64,000 nt of DNA from Pseudomonas sp. GM78. GTDB taxonomy: Bacteria > Pseudomonadota > Gammaproteobacteria > Pseudomonadales > Pseudomonadaceae. Of this stretch, positions 56,044-64,000 are shown in pieces. Both the position numbers and the translations under genes were made by a program. The notes beneath the pieces were generated by a model. It saw only the letters and a program-made list of their open reading frames with translations. It ran no database searches and was not told where the DNA came from. How positions within the stretch are numbered: position 1 is the stretch's first letter; each line of letters starts with the position of its first letter. The stretch lies in assembly GCF_000282475.1 (NCBI RefSeq), contig NZ_AKJF01000097.1, positions 1-64,000 on the forward strand. The letters run 5' to 3'.

Positions 56044-57180
56044 ATGATTCCGAGAACCTTGTTCAGTTCCGAGCACGAACTCTTTCGCGACAGCGTGCGA
56101 ACGTTCCTCGAGAAAGAAGCGGTGCCGTTCCATGGGCAATGGGAAAAACAGGGCTATATCGACCGTCAACTCTGGAACAAGGCAGGGGAGGCGGGGATGT
56201 TGTGCTCGCATTTGCCGGAACAGTACGGAGGGTTGGGGGCGGACTTTCTGTACAGTGCGGTGGTCATCGAAGAGATAGGACGCTTGGGGTTGACCGGTAT
56301 CGGTTTTTCCCTGCATTCGGACATCGTTGCACCCTACATCCTGCATTACGGCAGTGAAACGCTGAAACACAAATACCTGCCCAAACTGGTATCTGGCGAG
56401 ATGGTCAGTGCCATTGCCATGACCGAGCCCGGTGCCGGTTCCGACCTGCAAGGGGTAAAGACCACCGCAGTACTCGATGGTGACGAATATGTGATCAACG
56501 GCTCGAAGACGTTCATCACCAACGGCTTCCTCGCAGACCTGGTGATCGTCGTCGCCAAGACCGATCCGAAGGCAGGCGCGAAGGGCACCAGCCTGTTCCT
56601 CGTGGAGGCCGATACGCCGGGCTTCGACAAGGGCAAGCGCCTGGAAAAGGTCGGCATGAAGGCCCAGGACACCTCGGAGCTGTTCTTCCAGGATGTCCGG
56701 GTACCCAAGGAAAACCTGCTGGGCCAGGCAGGGATGGGGTTCGCGTATTTGATGCAGGAGTTGCCGCAGGAGCGTCTCACCGTGGCCATCGGCGGCCTGG
56801 CTTCAGCTGAAGCGGCGTTGCAATGGACCCTGGACTACACCCGCGAGCGCAAGGCCTTCGGCAAGGCGGTTGCCGACTTCCAGAACACCCGTTTCAAGCT
56901 CGCCGAAATGGCGACCGAGATCCAGATCGGCCGGGTCTTTGTCGACCGCTGCCTGGAATTGCACCTGCAAGGCAAGCTCGACGTGCCGACGGCGGCGATG
57001 GCGAAGTATTGGGGCACGGACCTGCAGTGCAAGGTGCTCGACGAGTGCGTGCAGTTGCATGGCGGTTACGGGTTCATGTGGGAATACCCGATTGCCCGGG
57101 CGTGGGCGGATGCGCGGGTGCAGCGGATCTATGCCGGGACCAATGAAATCATGAAGGAGATTATTGCGCGGTCGCTTTGA
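56044..57180 (+). CDS. acyl-CoA dehydrogenase
   Basis: 378 residues. The FAD-linked family marks are AIAMTEPGAGSDLQG and SKTFITNGFLADL, and the C-terminal base motif IYAGTNEIMKEII holds the catalytic Glu region. It oxidises acyl-CoA to enoyl-CoA, with electrons to ETF; chain length cannot be read. It has an AAGGGTG region upstream and is divergent from the GlxA-type regulator. Confidence 0.93.
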   Translation: MIPRTLFSSEHELFRDSVRTFLEKEAVPFHGQWEKQGYIDRQLWNKAGEAGMLCSHLPEQYGGLGADFLYSAVVIEEIGRLGLTGIGFSLHSDIVAPYILHYGSETLKHKYLPKLVSGEMVSAIAMTEPGAGSDLQGVKTTAVLDGDEYVINGSKTFITNGFLADLVIVVAKTDPKAGAKGTSLFLVEADTPGFDKGKRLEKVGMKAQDTSELFFQDVRVPKENLLGQAGMGFAYLMQELPQERLTVAIGGLASAEAALQWTLDYTRERKAFGKAVADFQNTRFKLAEMATEIQIGRVFVDRCLELHLQGKLDVPTAAMAKYWGTDLQCKVLDECVQLHGGYGFMWEYPIARAWADARVQRIYAGTNEIMKEIIARSL

Positions 57181-57200
57181 TCGTGTGGTGACTGCGCGGG

Positions 57201-57297
57201 CGCCATCGCGGGCAAGCCCGCTCCCACAGATATTGAGGTGTACACAGCATTTGTGATCACCCATCTCACTGTGGGAGCGGGCTTGCCCGCGATGGCG
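57201..57297. repeat. REP inverted pair with 28-base perfect arms
   Basis: 57201-57228 and 57270-57297 are exact reverse complements carrying GGGCAAGCCCGCTCCCACA, between converging genes. The centre is unrelated. Confidence 0.9.
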
Positions 57298-57310
57298 ATT
57301 TACAAATCAA

Positions 57311-58351
57311 TCAAGGCGCCGGATTCGGATGATCCCTGTGGATCGCCTCGATCCCTTCCAGCACTTCCTCCGACAGCTTCAAGTCAAAACTGGCGATGTT
57401 GCTCTCCAGTTGCTCCATCGTCGTCGCGCCAATGATGTTGCTGGTCACGAACGGCTGTTGCGTGACGAATGCCAGGGCCATTTGCGCCGGGTCCAGGGCA
57501 TGCTCGCGGGCCAGGGCGACGTAGCGGCTGCAGGCCGCTTCCGACTGCGGGTTGAAATAGCGGCTGAAGCGGCTGTAGAGGCTCAGGCGGCCTTTTGGCG
57601 GGCGGGCCCCACCTTCGTACTTGCCTGACAGAAAACCGAACGCCAGCGGCGAGTAGGCGAGCAGGCCGCACTGTTCGCGAATGGCGATTTCCGCCAGGCC
57701 GACCTCGAAGCTGCGGTTGAGCAGGTTGTACGGGTTCTGGATCGACACCGCCCGCGGCCAGCCGCGTTGCTCGGCCAGGGCCAGGAAACGCATGGTGCCC
57801 CACGGCGTTTCGTTGGACAGACCGATGTGGCGGATCTTGCCGGCCCTGACCTGTTCATCCAGCGCTTCGAGGGTGTCTTCCAGGGGCGTCAGGTTGGCTT
57901 CTGTCTGGTGCTTGTAGCCCAGTTGCCCGAAGAAATTGGTGCTGCGCTCCGGCCAGTGCAGCTGGTACAGGTCGATGTAGTCGGTCTGGAGGCGCTGGAG
58001 GCTGGCATCCACGGCTTCGGTGATGTGTTGGCGATTGTGCCGCAGGTTCTTGTCGCGGATGTGTTCGATGGTGTTGCCGGGGCCGGCGATCTTGCTGGCG
58101 AGGATCCAGTCGCTGCGATCGCCACGGCTCTTGAAGTAATTGCCGATGTAGCGTTCGGTGGTGGCGTAGGTTTCGGCCTTGGGCGGTACCGGGTACATTT
58201 CAGCGGTATCGATGAAGTTGATCCCGGCGGCCTTGGCGCGCTCGATCTGGGCGAAGGCGTCTGCCTCGCTGTTTTGCTCGCCCCAGGTCATGGTGCCGAG
58301 GCAGATTGCACTCACGTTCAGATTGGTTCGGCCTAGCTGGCGATAGTCCAT
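57311..58351 (-). CDS. tas: aldo/keto reductase of the Tas type
   Basis: 346 residues, the same length as E. coli Tas. DTAEMYPVP (Asp and Tyr), the SKIAGPG region (Lys) and QLHWPERS (His) supply the catalytic tetrad of aldo/keto reductases. The ATG at 58351 begins MDYRQLGRTNLNVSAICLGTM. The natural substrate is unknown. Divergent from rplM. Confidence 0.92.
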   Translation of the reverse strand: MDYRQLGRTNLNVSAICLGTMTWGEQNSEADAFAQIERAKAAGINFIDTAEMYPVPPKAETYATTERYIGNYFKSRGDRSDWILASKIAGPGNTIEHIRDKNLRHNRQHITEAVDASLQRLQTDYIDLYQLHWPERSTNFFGQLGYKHQTEANLTPLEDTLEALDEQVRAGKIRHIGLSNETPWGTMRFLALAEQRGWPRAVSIQNPYNLLNRSFEVGLAEIAIREQCGLLAYSPLAFGFLSGKYEGGARPPKGRLSLYSRFSRYFNPQSEAACSRYVALAREHALDPAQMALAFVTQQPFVTSNIIGATTMEQLESNIASFDLKLSEEVLEGIEAIHRDHPNPAP

Positions 58352-58597
58352 CGGGTACTCCCCTGGGCAAAACAATCATAAAAGCAGGTTGAATTATTTT
58401 TCGCAATCTGCATAATTGCGCACCTCTTTCTGCAGTGGAAGTGATGCGCCGCCGCCGAAGAATCTTGCCGTTGAACGGACGCGCCGACCCGAGCCCCCGA
58501 AAGCGTCTGTATCCGGCTGCCTTTGACTTGTCAAAGTACGCACTATTCAGTAAGATCCGCCGTCTAATTTACAGGGCGGCCCCTGAGGCTATAAAGA
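58352..58597 (+). promoter_or_regulatory. rplM-rpsI promoter and leader
   Basis: TTGTCA (58528-58533) and TAAGAT (58551-58556), 17 bases apart, form a good sigma-70 promoter. The transcript would have a short leader of about 35 bases that includes a small CAGGG-CGG-CCCTG palindrome (58572-58586), a place where L13 control could act. The region upstream of 58528 shows nothing I recognise. Confidence 0.6.
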
Positions 58598-59026
58598 ATG
58601 AAAACTTTTACTGCTAAACCGGAAACAGTAAAGCGCGACTGGTTTGTCGTCGACGCTGCTGGTCAGACCCTGGGTCGTCTGGCCACCGAAATCGCGAGCC
58701 GTCTGCGTGGCAAGCACAAGCCTGAGTACACTCCTCACGTTGACACCGGCGACTACATCGTCGTAATCAACGCCGAGCAGATCCGTGTTACCGGCGCTAA
58801 AACCACTGACAAAATGTACTACTCCCACTCCGGTTTCCCGGGCGGCATCAAGTCGATCAACTTTGAAAAGCTGATCGCCAAGGCCCCTGAGCGCGTGATC
58901 GAGACCGCGGTCAAAGGCATGCTGCCTAAGAACCCGCTGGGTCGCGACATGTACCGTAAGCTGAAAGTCTATGCGGGCGCTGCACACCCTCATACTGCTC
59001 AGCAGCCCCAAGAACTGAAGATTTAA
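58598..59026 (+). CDS. rplM: 50S ribosomal protein L13
   Basis: 142 residues, the usual length. [19 protein letters not shown] and [10 protein letters not shown]-like [12 protein letters not shown] are family marks. An early assembly protein of the large subunit. Followed by rpsI after 14 bases, as in nearly all bacteria. Confidence 0.98.
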   Translation: MKTFTAKPETVKRDWFVVDAAGQTLGRLATEIASRLRGKHKPEYTPHVDTGDYIVVINAEQIRVTGAKTTDKMYYSHSGFPGGIKSINFEKLIAKAPERVIETAVKGMLPKNPLGRDMYRKLKVYAGAAHPHTAQQPQELKI

Positions 59027-59040
59027 CGGAATAGTTCATT

Positions 59041-59433
59041 ATGTCGGCGACTCAAAATTACGGCACTGGCCGTCGCAAGACCGCAACCGCACGCGTTTTC
59101 CTGCGTCCGGGTACTGGTAACATCTCCATCAACAACCGTTCGCTGGATAATTTCTTCGGCCGCGAAACTGCCCGCATGGTAGTTCGTCAGCCGCTGGAAT
59201 TGACTGAGACTGTCGAGAAGTTCGACATCTACGTCACCGTGATCGGCGGTGGTGTGAGTGGTCAAGCTGGCGCAATCCGCCACGGCATCACCCGCGCTCT
59301 GATGGACTACGACGAAACTCTGCGCAGCGCTCTGCGTAAAGCCGGCTTCGTAACCCGCGATGCACGTGAAGTTGAACGTAAGAAAGTTGGTCTGCGTAAA
59401 GCGCGTAAGCGTCCGCAGTACTCGAAGCGTTAA
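59041..59433 (+). CDS. rpsI: 30S ribosomal protein S9
   Basis: 130 residues. [17 protein letters not shown] and the basic C-terminus ending RKRPQYSKR (whose tail touches P-site tRNA) are conserved. Cotranscribed with rplM; a terminator follows. Confidence 0.98.
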   Translation: MSATQNYGTGRRKTATARVFLRPGTGNISINNRSLDNFFGRETARMVVRQPLELTETVEKFDIYVTVIGGGVSGQAGAIRHGITRALMDYDETLRSALRKAGFVTRDAREVERKKVGLRKARKRPQYSKR

Positions 59434-59454
59434 TTCGCTTCCACGTTCAAAAAG

Positions 59455-59490
59455 AACGCCCAGTCTCCTCGCGGAGCTGGGCGTTTTTTT
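59455..59490 (+). terminator. terminator after rpsI
   Basis: AACGCCCAG/CTGGGCGTT with a TCTCCTCGCGGAG inner stem, then seven T. Confidence 0.92.
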
Positions 59491-59549
59491 GTGGGTGTTA
59501 TTTTCTCAAAGAATTGCGCTGTGACAACTTGCCACATCGGCAGAGGCCC

Positions 59550-59610
59550 TATACTACAAGGCTTGGCAGTGGTGCCCCAGGGTAATTACCTTGTCAGAAT
59601 TGGGGCTTTT
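59550..59610 (+). promoter_or_regulatory. petABC promoter -10 candidate and leader hairpin
   Basis: TATACT (59550-59555) is a good -10 with TTGCCA 15 bases upstream. Right after it a GCCCCA (59574-59579) and TGGGGC (59601-59606) stem, with GGTAATTACC inside, is followed by TTTT, giving a terminator-like structure about 90 bases before petA. Confidence 0.5.
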
Positions 59611-59701
59611 CATTACCATTCGGCAAAATTTTTATAAGTACAGCGTTTTACTTAGTAGATGCCTGATTTAACAGGCCACAAAGCTGATGGGAGAGGACTG
59701 A

Positions 59702-60295
59702 ATGAGCAATGACGGCGTGAATGCAGGCCGGCGTCGCTTCTTGGTAGCAGCCACATCCGTGGTGGGTGCTGCAGGAGCGGTGGGGGCTGCGGTCCCGTTC
59801 GTGGGGTCATGGTTTCCCAGTGCCAAGGCGAAAGCCGCAGGTGCACCGGTGAAAGTGAATGTCAGCAAGATCGAGCCAGGCCAGCAGATGATTGCTGAAT
59901 GGCGCGGCCAGCCGGTATTCATCGTCCGCCGTACCGAGGAAATCCTGGGGAATCTGAAAAAGATCGAGGGCCAGCTCTCTGACCCGACCTCCAAGAACTC
60001 GACACAACCGACCTATGTCGACCCCGAAACGCGGTCGATCAAGCCTGAAGTTTTGCTGTTGATCGGCATCTGCACGCACCTGGGTTGCTCGCCGACCTTC
60101 CGTCCCGAAGTCGCGCCCGCCGACTTGGGCAAGGACTGGGTAGGTGGTTATTTCTGCCCTTGCCACGGCTCCCACTACGACCTGGCTGGCCGCGTCTACA
60201 AGTCGCAACCTGCGCCTTTGAACCTGCCAGTTCCCCCGCATTCCTATGAGACCGATGACATCATCGTCGTTGGCGTCGATACGGAGAAAGCGTGA
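59702..60295 (+). CDS. petA: ubiquinol-cytochrome c reductase, Rieske iron-sulphur subunit
   Basis: 197 residues. The N-terminus has a Tat signal (RRRFLVAAT) and a membrane helix, and the [2Fe-2S] ligands are in CTHLGC and CPCHGSHYD. It passes electrons from ubiquinol to cytochrome c1 at the inner membrane. It overlaps the petB start; GGAGAGGA lies just before the ATG. First gene of petABC. Confidence 0.97.
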   Translation: MSNDGVNAGRRRFLVAATSVVGAAGAVGAAVPFVGSWFPSAKAKAAGAPVKVNVSKIEPGQQMIAEWRGQPVFIVRRTEEILGNLKKIEGQLSDPTSKNSTQPTYVDPETRSIKPEVLLLIGICTHLGCSPTFRPEVAPADLGKDWVGGYFCPCHGSHYDLAGRVYKSQPAPLNLPVPPHSYETDDIIVVGVDTEKA

Positions 60296-61506
60296 TGAGC
60301 AAGTTCATGGATTGGGTTGATGCGCGCTTTCCCGCGACCAAAATGTGGGAAGACCATCTCAGCAAGTACTACGCCCCGAAGAACTTCAACTTCTTCTATT
60401 TCTTTGGCTCCCTGGCGCTGCTCGTTCTGGTCAACCAGATCGTCACCGGTGTCTGGCTGACCATGAGCTACACCCCGTCGGCGGAAGAGGCCTTCGCTTC
60501 CGTCGAGTACATCATGCGCGACGTCGAGTACGGCTCGATCCTGCGCCTGCTGCACTCCACCGGCGCCTCGGCATTCTTCATCGTGGTCTATCTGCACATG
60601 TTCCGTGGTCTGCTCTACGGTTCGTATCAGAAGCCTCGTGAGCTGGTGTGGGTCTTCGGCATGCTGATCTACCTGGCGCTGATGGCCGAAGCCTTCATGG
60701 GTTACCTGCTGCCGTGGGGCCAGATGTCCTACTGGGGCGCCCAGGTGATCATCTCGCTGTTCGGTGCGATCCCGGTCATCGGCAACGACCTGACCCAGTG
60801 GATTCGTGGTGACTACCTGATTTCCGGCATCACCCTGAACCGCTTCTTCGCCTTGCATGTGGTCGCGCTGCCGATTGTGATTCTCGGCCTGGTGGTGCTG
60901 CACGTCCTGGCGCTGCACGAAGTCGGTTCGAACAACCCGGATGGTGTGGACATCAAGAAATACAAGGACGAAAACGGCGTACCACTGGACGGCATTGCCT
61001 TCCACCCGTACTACACCGTGAAAGATATCGTCGGCGTGGTGGTGTTCCTGTTCATCTTCTGCTCGATCGTGTTCTTCTTCCCGGAAATGGGTGGCTACTT
61101 CCTCGAGAAGCCGAACTTTGAAGTGGCGAACGCCTTCAAGACCCCAGAGCACATCGCTCCGGTCTGGTACTTCACGCCTTTCTACGCGATCTTGCGTGCG
61201 GTTCCGGACAAGCTCCTGGGTGTGATTGCCATGGGTGCGGCCATTGCCGTGCTGTTCGTCCTGCCGTGGCTGGACCGTAGCCCGGTCAAGTCGATGCGCT
61301 ATAAGGGCTGGATGAGCAAGATCTGGCTCTGGGTGTTCTGCATTTCGTTCGTGATCCTGGGCGTGTTGGGTGTTCTGGCTCCGACGCCAGGCCGTACATT
61401 GCTGTCGCAGGTATGCACCTTCCTGTACTTCGCCTACTTCATTCTGATGCCGTTCTACACCAGGCTCGAGAAGACCAAACCGGTTCCGGAAAGGGTGACT
61501 GGCTGA
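60295..61506 (+). CDS. petB: ubiquinol-cytochrome c reductase, cytochrome b subunit
   Basis: 403 residues with about eight membrane helices. It carries the two haem b groups: His pairs in SFFIVVYLHMFRGLLYG-like AFFIVVYLHMFRG and in FFALHVVALPIVILGLVVLHVLALH. PEWY-equivalent is seen as APVWYFTPFY (PVWY). The ATG at 60295 shares one base with the petA stop; a GTG three bases earlier is also possible. Confidence 0.97.
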   Translation: MSKFMDWVDARFPATKMWEDHLSKYYAPKNFNFFYFFGSLALLVLVNQIVTGVWLTMSYTPSAEEAFASVEYIMRDVEYGSILRLLHSTGASAFFIVVYLHMFRGLLYGSYQKPRELVWVFGMLIYLALMAEAFMGYLLPWGQMSYWGAQVIISLFGAIPVIGNDLTQWIRGDYLISGITLNRFFALHVVALPIVILGLVVLHVLALHEVGSNNPDGVDIKKYKDENGVPLDGIAFHPYYTVKDIVGVVVFLFIFCSIVFFFPEMGGYFLEKPNFEVANAFKTPEHIAPVWYFTPFYAILRAVPDKLLGVIAMGAAIAVLFVLPWLDRSPVKSMRYKGWMSKIWLWVFCISFVILGVLGVLAPTPGRTLLSQVCTFLYFAYFILMPFYTRLEKTKPVPERVTG

Positions 61507-62288
61507 TGAAAAAACTATTTGCTGTACTGATTCTTGCTGCCCTGCCGGTGTTGTCCTTTGCGGCTGAACACGGTGGTCCCGAGCTGGAAAAAGTCGACAT
61601 CGACGTTTCCGACAAGGCTGCGATGCAGGATGGCGCGCGCACGTTCGCCAACTATTGCATGGGCTGCCACAGCGCCAAGTTCCAGCGTTACGAGCGTGTT
61701 GCCGATGACCTCGGCATTCCGCACGAGCTGATGCTCGAGAAGCTGGTGTTCACTGGTGCCAAGATCGGCGATCACATGAACATCGGCATGCAGCCGGCTG
61801 ACGCCAAGGCCTGGTTCGGCGCGGCGCCGCCCGACCTGACCCTGGTCGCTCGTGTACGTGGCACCGATTGGCTCTACGGTTACCTCAAGTCGTTCTATGA
61901 AGATCCGTCGCGCCCATGGGGTGTGAACAACAAGGTCTTCCCGAACGTGGGCATGCCTAACGTTCTGGTCGGCCTGCAGGGTCGTCAGGTCGTCGGTTGC
62001 AAACAGGTTCAGATCGTCGAAGATGGCAAGAAGCAATATGATCCGCTGACCGGTACGGCGCTGACTCATGAAGCGTGCGATCAGCTGACCATCGTGCCGA
62101 AGAGTGGTGCCCTGACCGAAGAGCAGTTCGATGAGAAGGTCAAGAATCTGGTAACCTTCCTGGCTTACTCGGCTAACCCGGTTAAGCTGCAACATCAGCG
62201 CATCGGTACGTACGTATTGCTGTACCTGGCGTTCTTCTTCGTATTCGCTTACTTGCTCAAGCGCGAATACTGGAAAGATGTGCACTGA
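61506..62288 (+). CDS. petC: ubiquinol-cytochrome c reductase, cytochrome c1 subunit
   Basis: 260 residues. A signal peptide, the haem c motif CMGCH (CxxCH), and a C-terminal membrane helix (YVLLYLAFFFVFAYLLKREYW) are visible. It takes electrons from the Rieske centre and gives them to cytochrome c. Starts inside the petB stop (one-base overlap). Confidence 0.97.
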   Translation: MKKLFAVLILAALPVLSFAAEHGGPELEKVDIDVSDKAAMQDGARTFANYCMGCHSAKFQRYERVADDLGIPHELMLEKLVFTGAKIGDHMNIGMQPADAKAWFGAAPPDLTLVARVRGTDWLYGYLKSFYEDPSRPWGVNNKVFPNVGMPNVLVGLQGRQVVGCKQVQIVEDGKKQYDPLTGTALTHEACDQLTIVPKSGALTEEQFDEKVKNLVTFLAYSANPVKLQHQRIGTYVLLYLAFFFVFAYLLKREYWKDVH

Positions 62289-62317
62289 TAAAGCTTCAAG
62301 CAATTGCTGTTAATCGC

Positions 62318-62401
62318 GCGCGCCCAAGGGCGCCTCTGAAAGGGTAACGAGCCTGGTGAGCCAGGCGTTACGGGAGGCGCCCTCTGGGCGCGCTCGTTTT
62401 T
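62318..62401 (+). terminator. large multi-stem terminator after petC
   Basis: Nested stems GCGCGCCCA/TGGGCGCGC, GGGCGCCTC/GAGGCGCCC, GTAACG/CGTTAC and GCCTGG/CCAGGC form one long arm with a TGAG tip, then CGTTTTT. It ends the petABC transcript. Confidence 0.8.
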
Positions 62402-62438
62402 CCGCTTCCGATCATTTCAACAAGCGAGGAGGATCGCC

Positions 62439-63056
62439 ATGGGCGTGACCAATCGGTTGGCCTGTTACTCCGACCCCGCCGACCACTATTCCCACCGAGT
62501 GCGAATCGTACTGGCAGAGAAGGGTGTCAGCGCCGAGATCATTTACGTGGAGGCTGGTCGCCAGCCGCCTAAACTGATCGAAGTGAACCCTTACGGCAGC
62601 CTGCCGACGCTGGTCGATCGTGACCTGGCGTTGTGGGAGTCTACGGTGGTGATGGAATATCTGGATGAGCGTTACCCGCACCCGCCGCTGCTGCCGGTCT
62701 ATCCGGTGGCACGTGCCAACAGTCGTTTGCTGATTCATCGTATTCAGCGTGACTGGTGTGGCCTGGTGGATCTGATCCTGGATTCACGGACCAAGGAAGC
62801 CGCGCGTGCCGTGGCGCGCAAAGAGCTGCGCGAGAGCCTGACGGGTGTGTCGCCGCTGTTTGCCGACAAGCCATTTTTCCTCAGTGAGGAACAAAGCCTG
62901 GTGGATTGCTGCCTATTGCCAATACTCTGGCGATTGCCGATTCTGGGTATAGAACTGCCGCGGCCAGCCAAGCCGCTGCTTGATTACATGGAGCGCCAGT
63001 TTGCGCGTGAGGCTTTCCAGGCGAGTCTGTCTGGTGTCGAACGCGACATGCGCTAA
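62439..63056 (+). CDS. sspA: stringent starvation protein A
   Basis: 205 residues of glutathione-transferase fold: [23 protein letters not shown] is the thioredoxin-like part and a helical C-terminus follows. SspA binds RNA polymerase under starvation and acid stress. GAGGAGG lies before the ATG. It pairs with sspB in the usual order. Confidence 0.95.
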   Translation: MGVTNRLACYSDPADHYSHRVRIVLAEKGVSAEIIYVEAGRQPPKLIEVNPYGSLPTLVDRDLALWESTVVMEYLDERYPHPPLLPVYPVARANSRLLIHRIQRDWCGLVDLILDSRTKEAARAVARKELRESLTGVSPLFADKPFFLSEEQSLVDCCLLPILWRLPILGIELPRPAKPLLDYMERQFAREAFQASLSGVERDMR

Positions 63057-63072
63057 GGCTTAAGGAGCCGAT

Positions 63073-63486
63073 ATGAACTCCAGTCGACCTTATCTGGTCC
63101 GCGCGCTCTACGAGTGGATTGTTGATAACGATTGCACCCCGCACATGCTGGTCAATTCCGAGTATCCCTCGGTGCAGGTGCCGCAAGGTTTTGCCAGTGA
63201 TGGCCAGATCGTCCTGAACGTATCGCCACAGGCTGTGCGTCATTTGCACATGGACAACGAGGCGGTGAGCTTCGAAGGCCGCTTTGGTGGGGTGCCGCAT
63301 ACCCTGTACGTGCCTATCGCCTCGATCCTGGGTATCTACGCCCGGGAGAATGGCCAGGGCATGGTGTTCGATCTGGAGTCGCCCATGGAGGACGAGGAAG
63401 AGATCGAGCCGGATGACGATATTCCGCCTCCGGACAGCGAGCCGCCGCGGCCAAGTGGTCGGCCGAGCTTGAAGGTGGTGAAATAA
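63073..63486 (+). CDS. sspB: ClpXP adaptor SspB
   Basis: 137 residues. The N-terminal substrate-binding domain (PYLVRALYEWIVDNDCTPHMLV) recognises ssrA-tagged peptides, a long acidic linker follows, and the tail GRPSLKVVK binds ClpX. It brings tagged proteins to ClpXP. Cotranscribed with sspA (16-base gap). Confidence 0.95.
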   Translation: MNSSRPYLVRALYEWIVDNDCTPHMLVNSEYPSVQVPQGFASDGQIVLNVSPQAVRHLHMDNEAVSFEGRFGGVPHTLYVPIASILGIYARENGQGMVFDLESPMEDEEEIEPDDDIPPPDSEPPRPSGRPSLKVVK

Positions 63487-63522
63487 AAAAGGGCGATCCG
63501 AATGGATCGCCCTTTTTTATTT
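63483..63522. terminator. terminator after sspB
   Basis: AAAAAGGGCGATCC/GGATCGCCCTTTTT with GAAT loop, then TATTT; both sides can terminate. Confidence 0.9.
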
Positions 63523-63528
63523 CTGTTG

Positions 63529-63602
63529 AGCCCGGCTTGCCGGCGAAGGCGGTCAAAAGACTGGCGCAATGTTCAATGACGCCTTCGCCGGCAAGCCGGG
63601 CT
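63529..63602. repeat. REP inverted pair after sspB
   Basis: 23-base arms 63529-63551 and 63580-63602 (AGCCCGGCTTGCCGGCGAAGG...) are exact inverted copies, between sspB and the converging BON gene. This variant differs from the GTGGGAGC type. Confidence 0.85.
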
Positions 63603-63647
63603 CCTACAGGGCGATGGCGATTTCAGAATCGCGATCGCCGAGGAGGG

Positions 63648-64000
63648 TCAGTCGATGTACTCAAACAGCTTCACAATCTTCTGCACCCCGGAAACCCCTT
63701 GCACCAGGCTCGTCGCCTGGGCGGCTTCCTGCTTGGTCAGCAAGCCCAGCAGGTAAACGATGCCGTTCTCAGTGACCACCTTGATGCGCGAGCCGGGGAT
63801 GTTCGGGTCGGTGAGCATCTGGGTCTTGATCTTGGAGGTCAGCCAGGTGTCGTTCTGGCGGGCAAGGAAGCCGGAGGGTGGCAGGACCTGAATTTCGTTG
63901 TGCACCGTCTTCACCCGCTGCACCGCAGCAGCGGCTTGCTCGGCCTTGGCCTTGAGGTCGGCACGCGGGGTTTGCCCGGCGAGCAGTACGACGCCGTTGA
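63648..64000 (-). CDS. BON-domain protein (DolP/YraP-like), cut by window end
   Basis: The last about 116 codons are present; the 5' end lies beyond 64000. The frame before the nominal start codon at 63923 stays open and continues with NGVVLLAGQTPRADLKAKAEQAAAAV, so the gene is truncated and not short. TDPNIPGSRIKVVTENGIVYLLGLLTKQEA is a BON domain and a second lies before it. Two-BON lipoproteins such as DolP act at the outer membrane near the division site. Convergent with sspB. Confidence 0.85.
   Translation of the reverse strand, partial: NGVVLLAGQTPRADLKAKAEQAAAAVQRVKTVHNEIQVLPPSGFLARQNDTWLTSKIKTQMLTDPNIPGSRIKVVTENGIVYLLGLLTKQEAAQATSLVQGVSGVQKIVKLFEYID

Overview
The window is chromosomal core sequence from a Pseudomonas, most likely of the P. 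fluorescens group. The signs are a GC-rich sequence, gene order that (from memory) follows blocks of P. aeruginosa PAO1 (ychF-pth-rplY-prs-ispE-lolB-hemA-prfA-prmC-moeB-murI-pagL-phr-hemH-uraA-upp-hpt-mqo; the acyl-CoA ligase/DUF1302/DUF1329/LuxR block; trpS-zapE-rplM-rpsI-petABC-sspAB), and many inverted REP palindromes of the type ending GTGGGAGCGAGC or GTAGGAGC that sit between convergent or tandem genes. I see no prophage, insertion sequence, CRISPR array or plasmid function.

Layout. 1-5.5 kb: 5' end of a gamma-glutamyltransferase, a DUF2817 peptidase-like protein, tRNA-Met, an Fsr-type MFS exporter and an OsmC-YcaO fusion. 5.5-12.5 kb (mostly minus): ychF, pth, rplY, prs, tRNA-Gln, ispE, lolB and a TPR lipoprotein. 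12.7-18.1 kb (plus): hemA-prfA-prmC-moeB-murI tightly overlapped, then pagL. 18.1-26.1 kb: a photolyase-centred block. A minus-strand operon carries a DUF523-DUF1722 desulfidase (RudS-like), a MerR/LitR-like regulator, phrB, an unreported 27-codon ORF and an SDR; beside it lie renalase, a TIGR01777 protein and hemH. 26-34 kb: uraA-upp, hpt, small hypotheticals, mqo and a YajG-like lipoprotein. 33.7-40.8 kb: acyltransferase, small zinc-ribbon-like protein, DUF2007, an HMCES/YedK-type protein, M48 lipoprotein, a manganese-type UPF0016 transporter behind a yybP-ykoY riboswitch, rsmC, a D-2-hydroxyacid dehydrogenase and a LysE exporter. 40.9-49.1 kb: fatty acyl-CoA ligase, DUF1302 outer-membrane protein, DUF1329 protein and a large MalT/AlkS-like LuxR regulator. 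49.2-64 kb: housekeeping genes including trpS, zapE, GlxA-type regulator, acyl-CoA dehydrogenase, tas, rplM-rpsI, petABC, sspAB and a BON-domain protein cut by the window end.

The most coherent system is the photolyase/LitR block. Hexamers TGTACA, the operator core known for CarH/LitR-type MerR light regulators, occur as two spaced pairs around a good sigma-70 promoter before the rudS-merR-phrB operon, and again as two boxes in front of renalase. This predicts one light/UVA-responsive regulon that joins DNA photorepair, tRNA 4-thiouridine removal, repair of damaged NAD(P)H isomers and probably an embedded microprotein. Other points worth attention are an HMCES-like protein lacking two catalytic residues, the mutually exclusive hairpins behind the Mn riboswitch, a terminator-like hairpin in the petABC leader, and candidate operators in the DUF1302/DUF1329/LuxR cluster.
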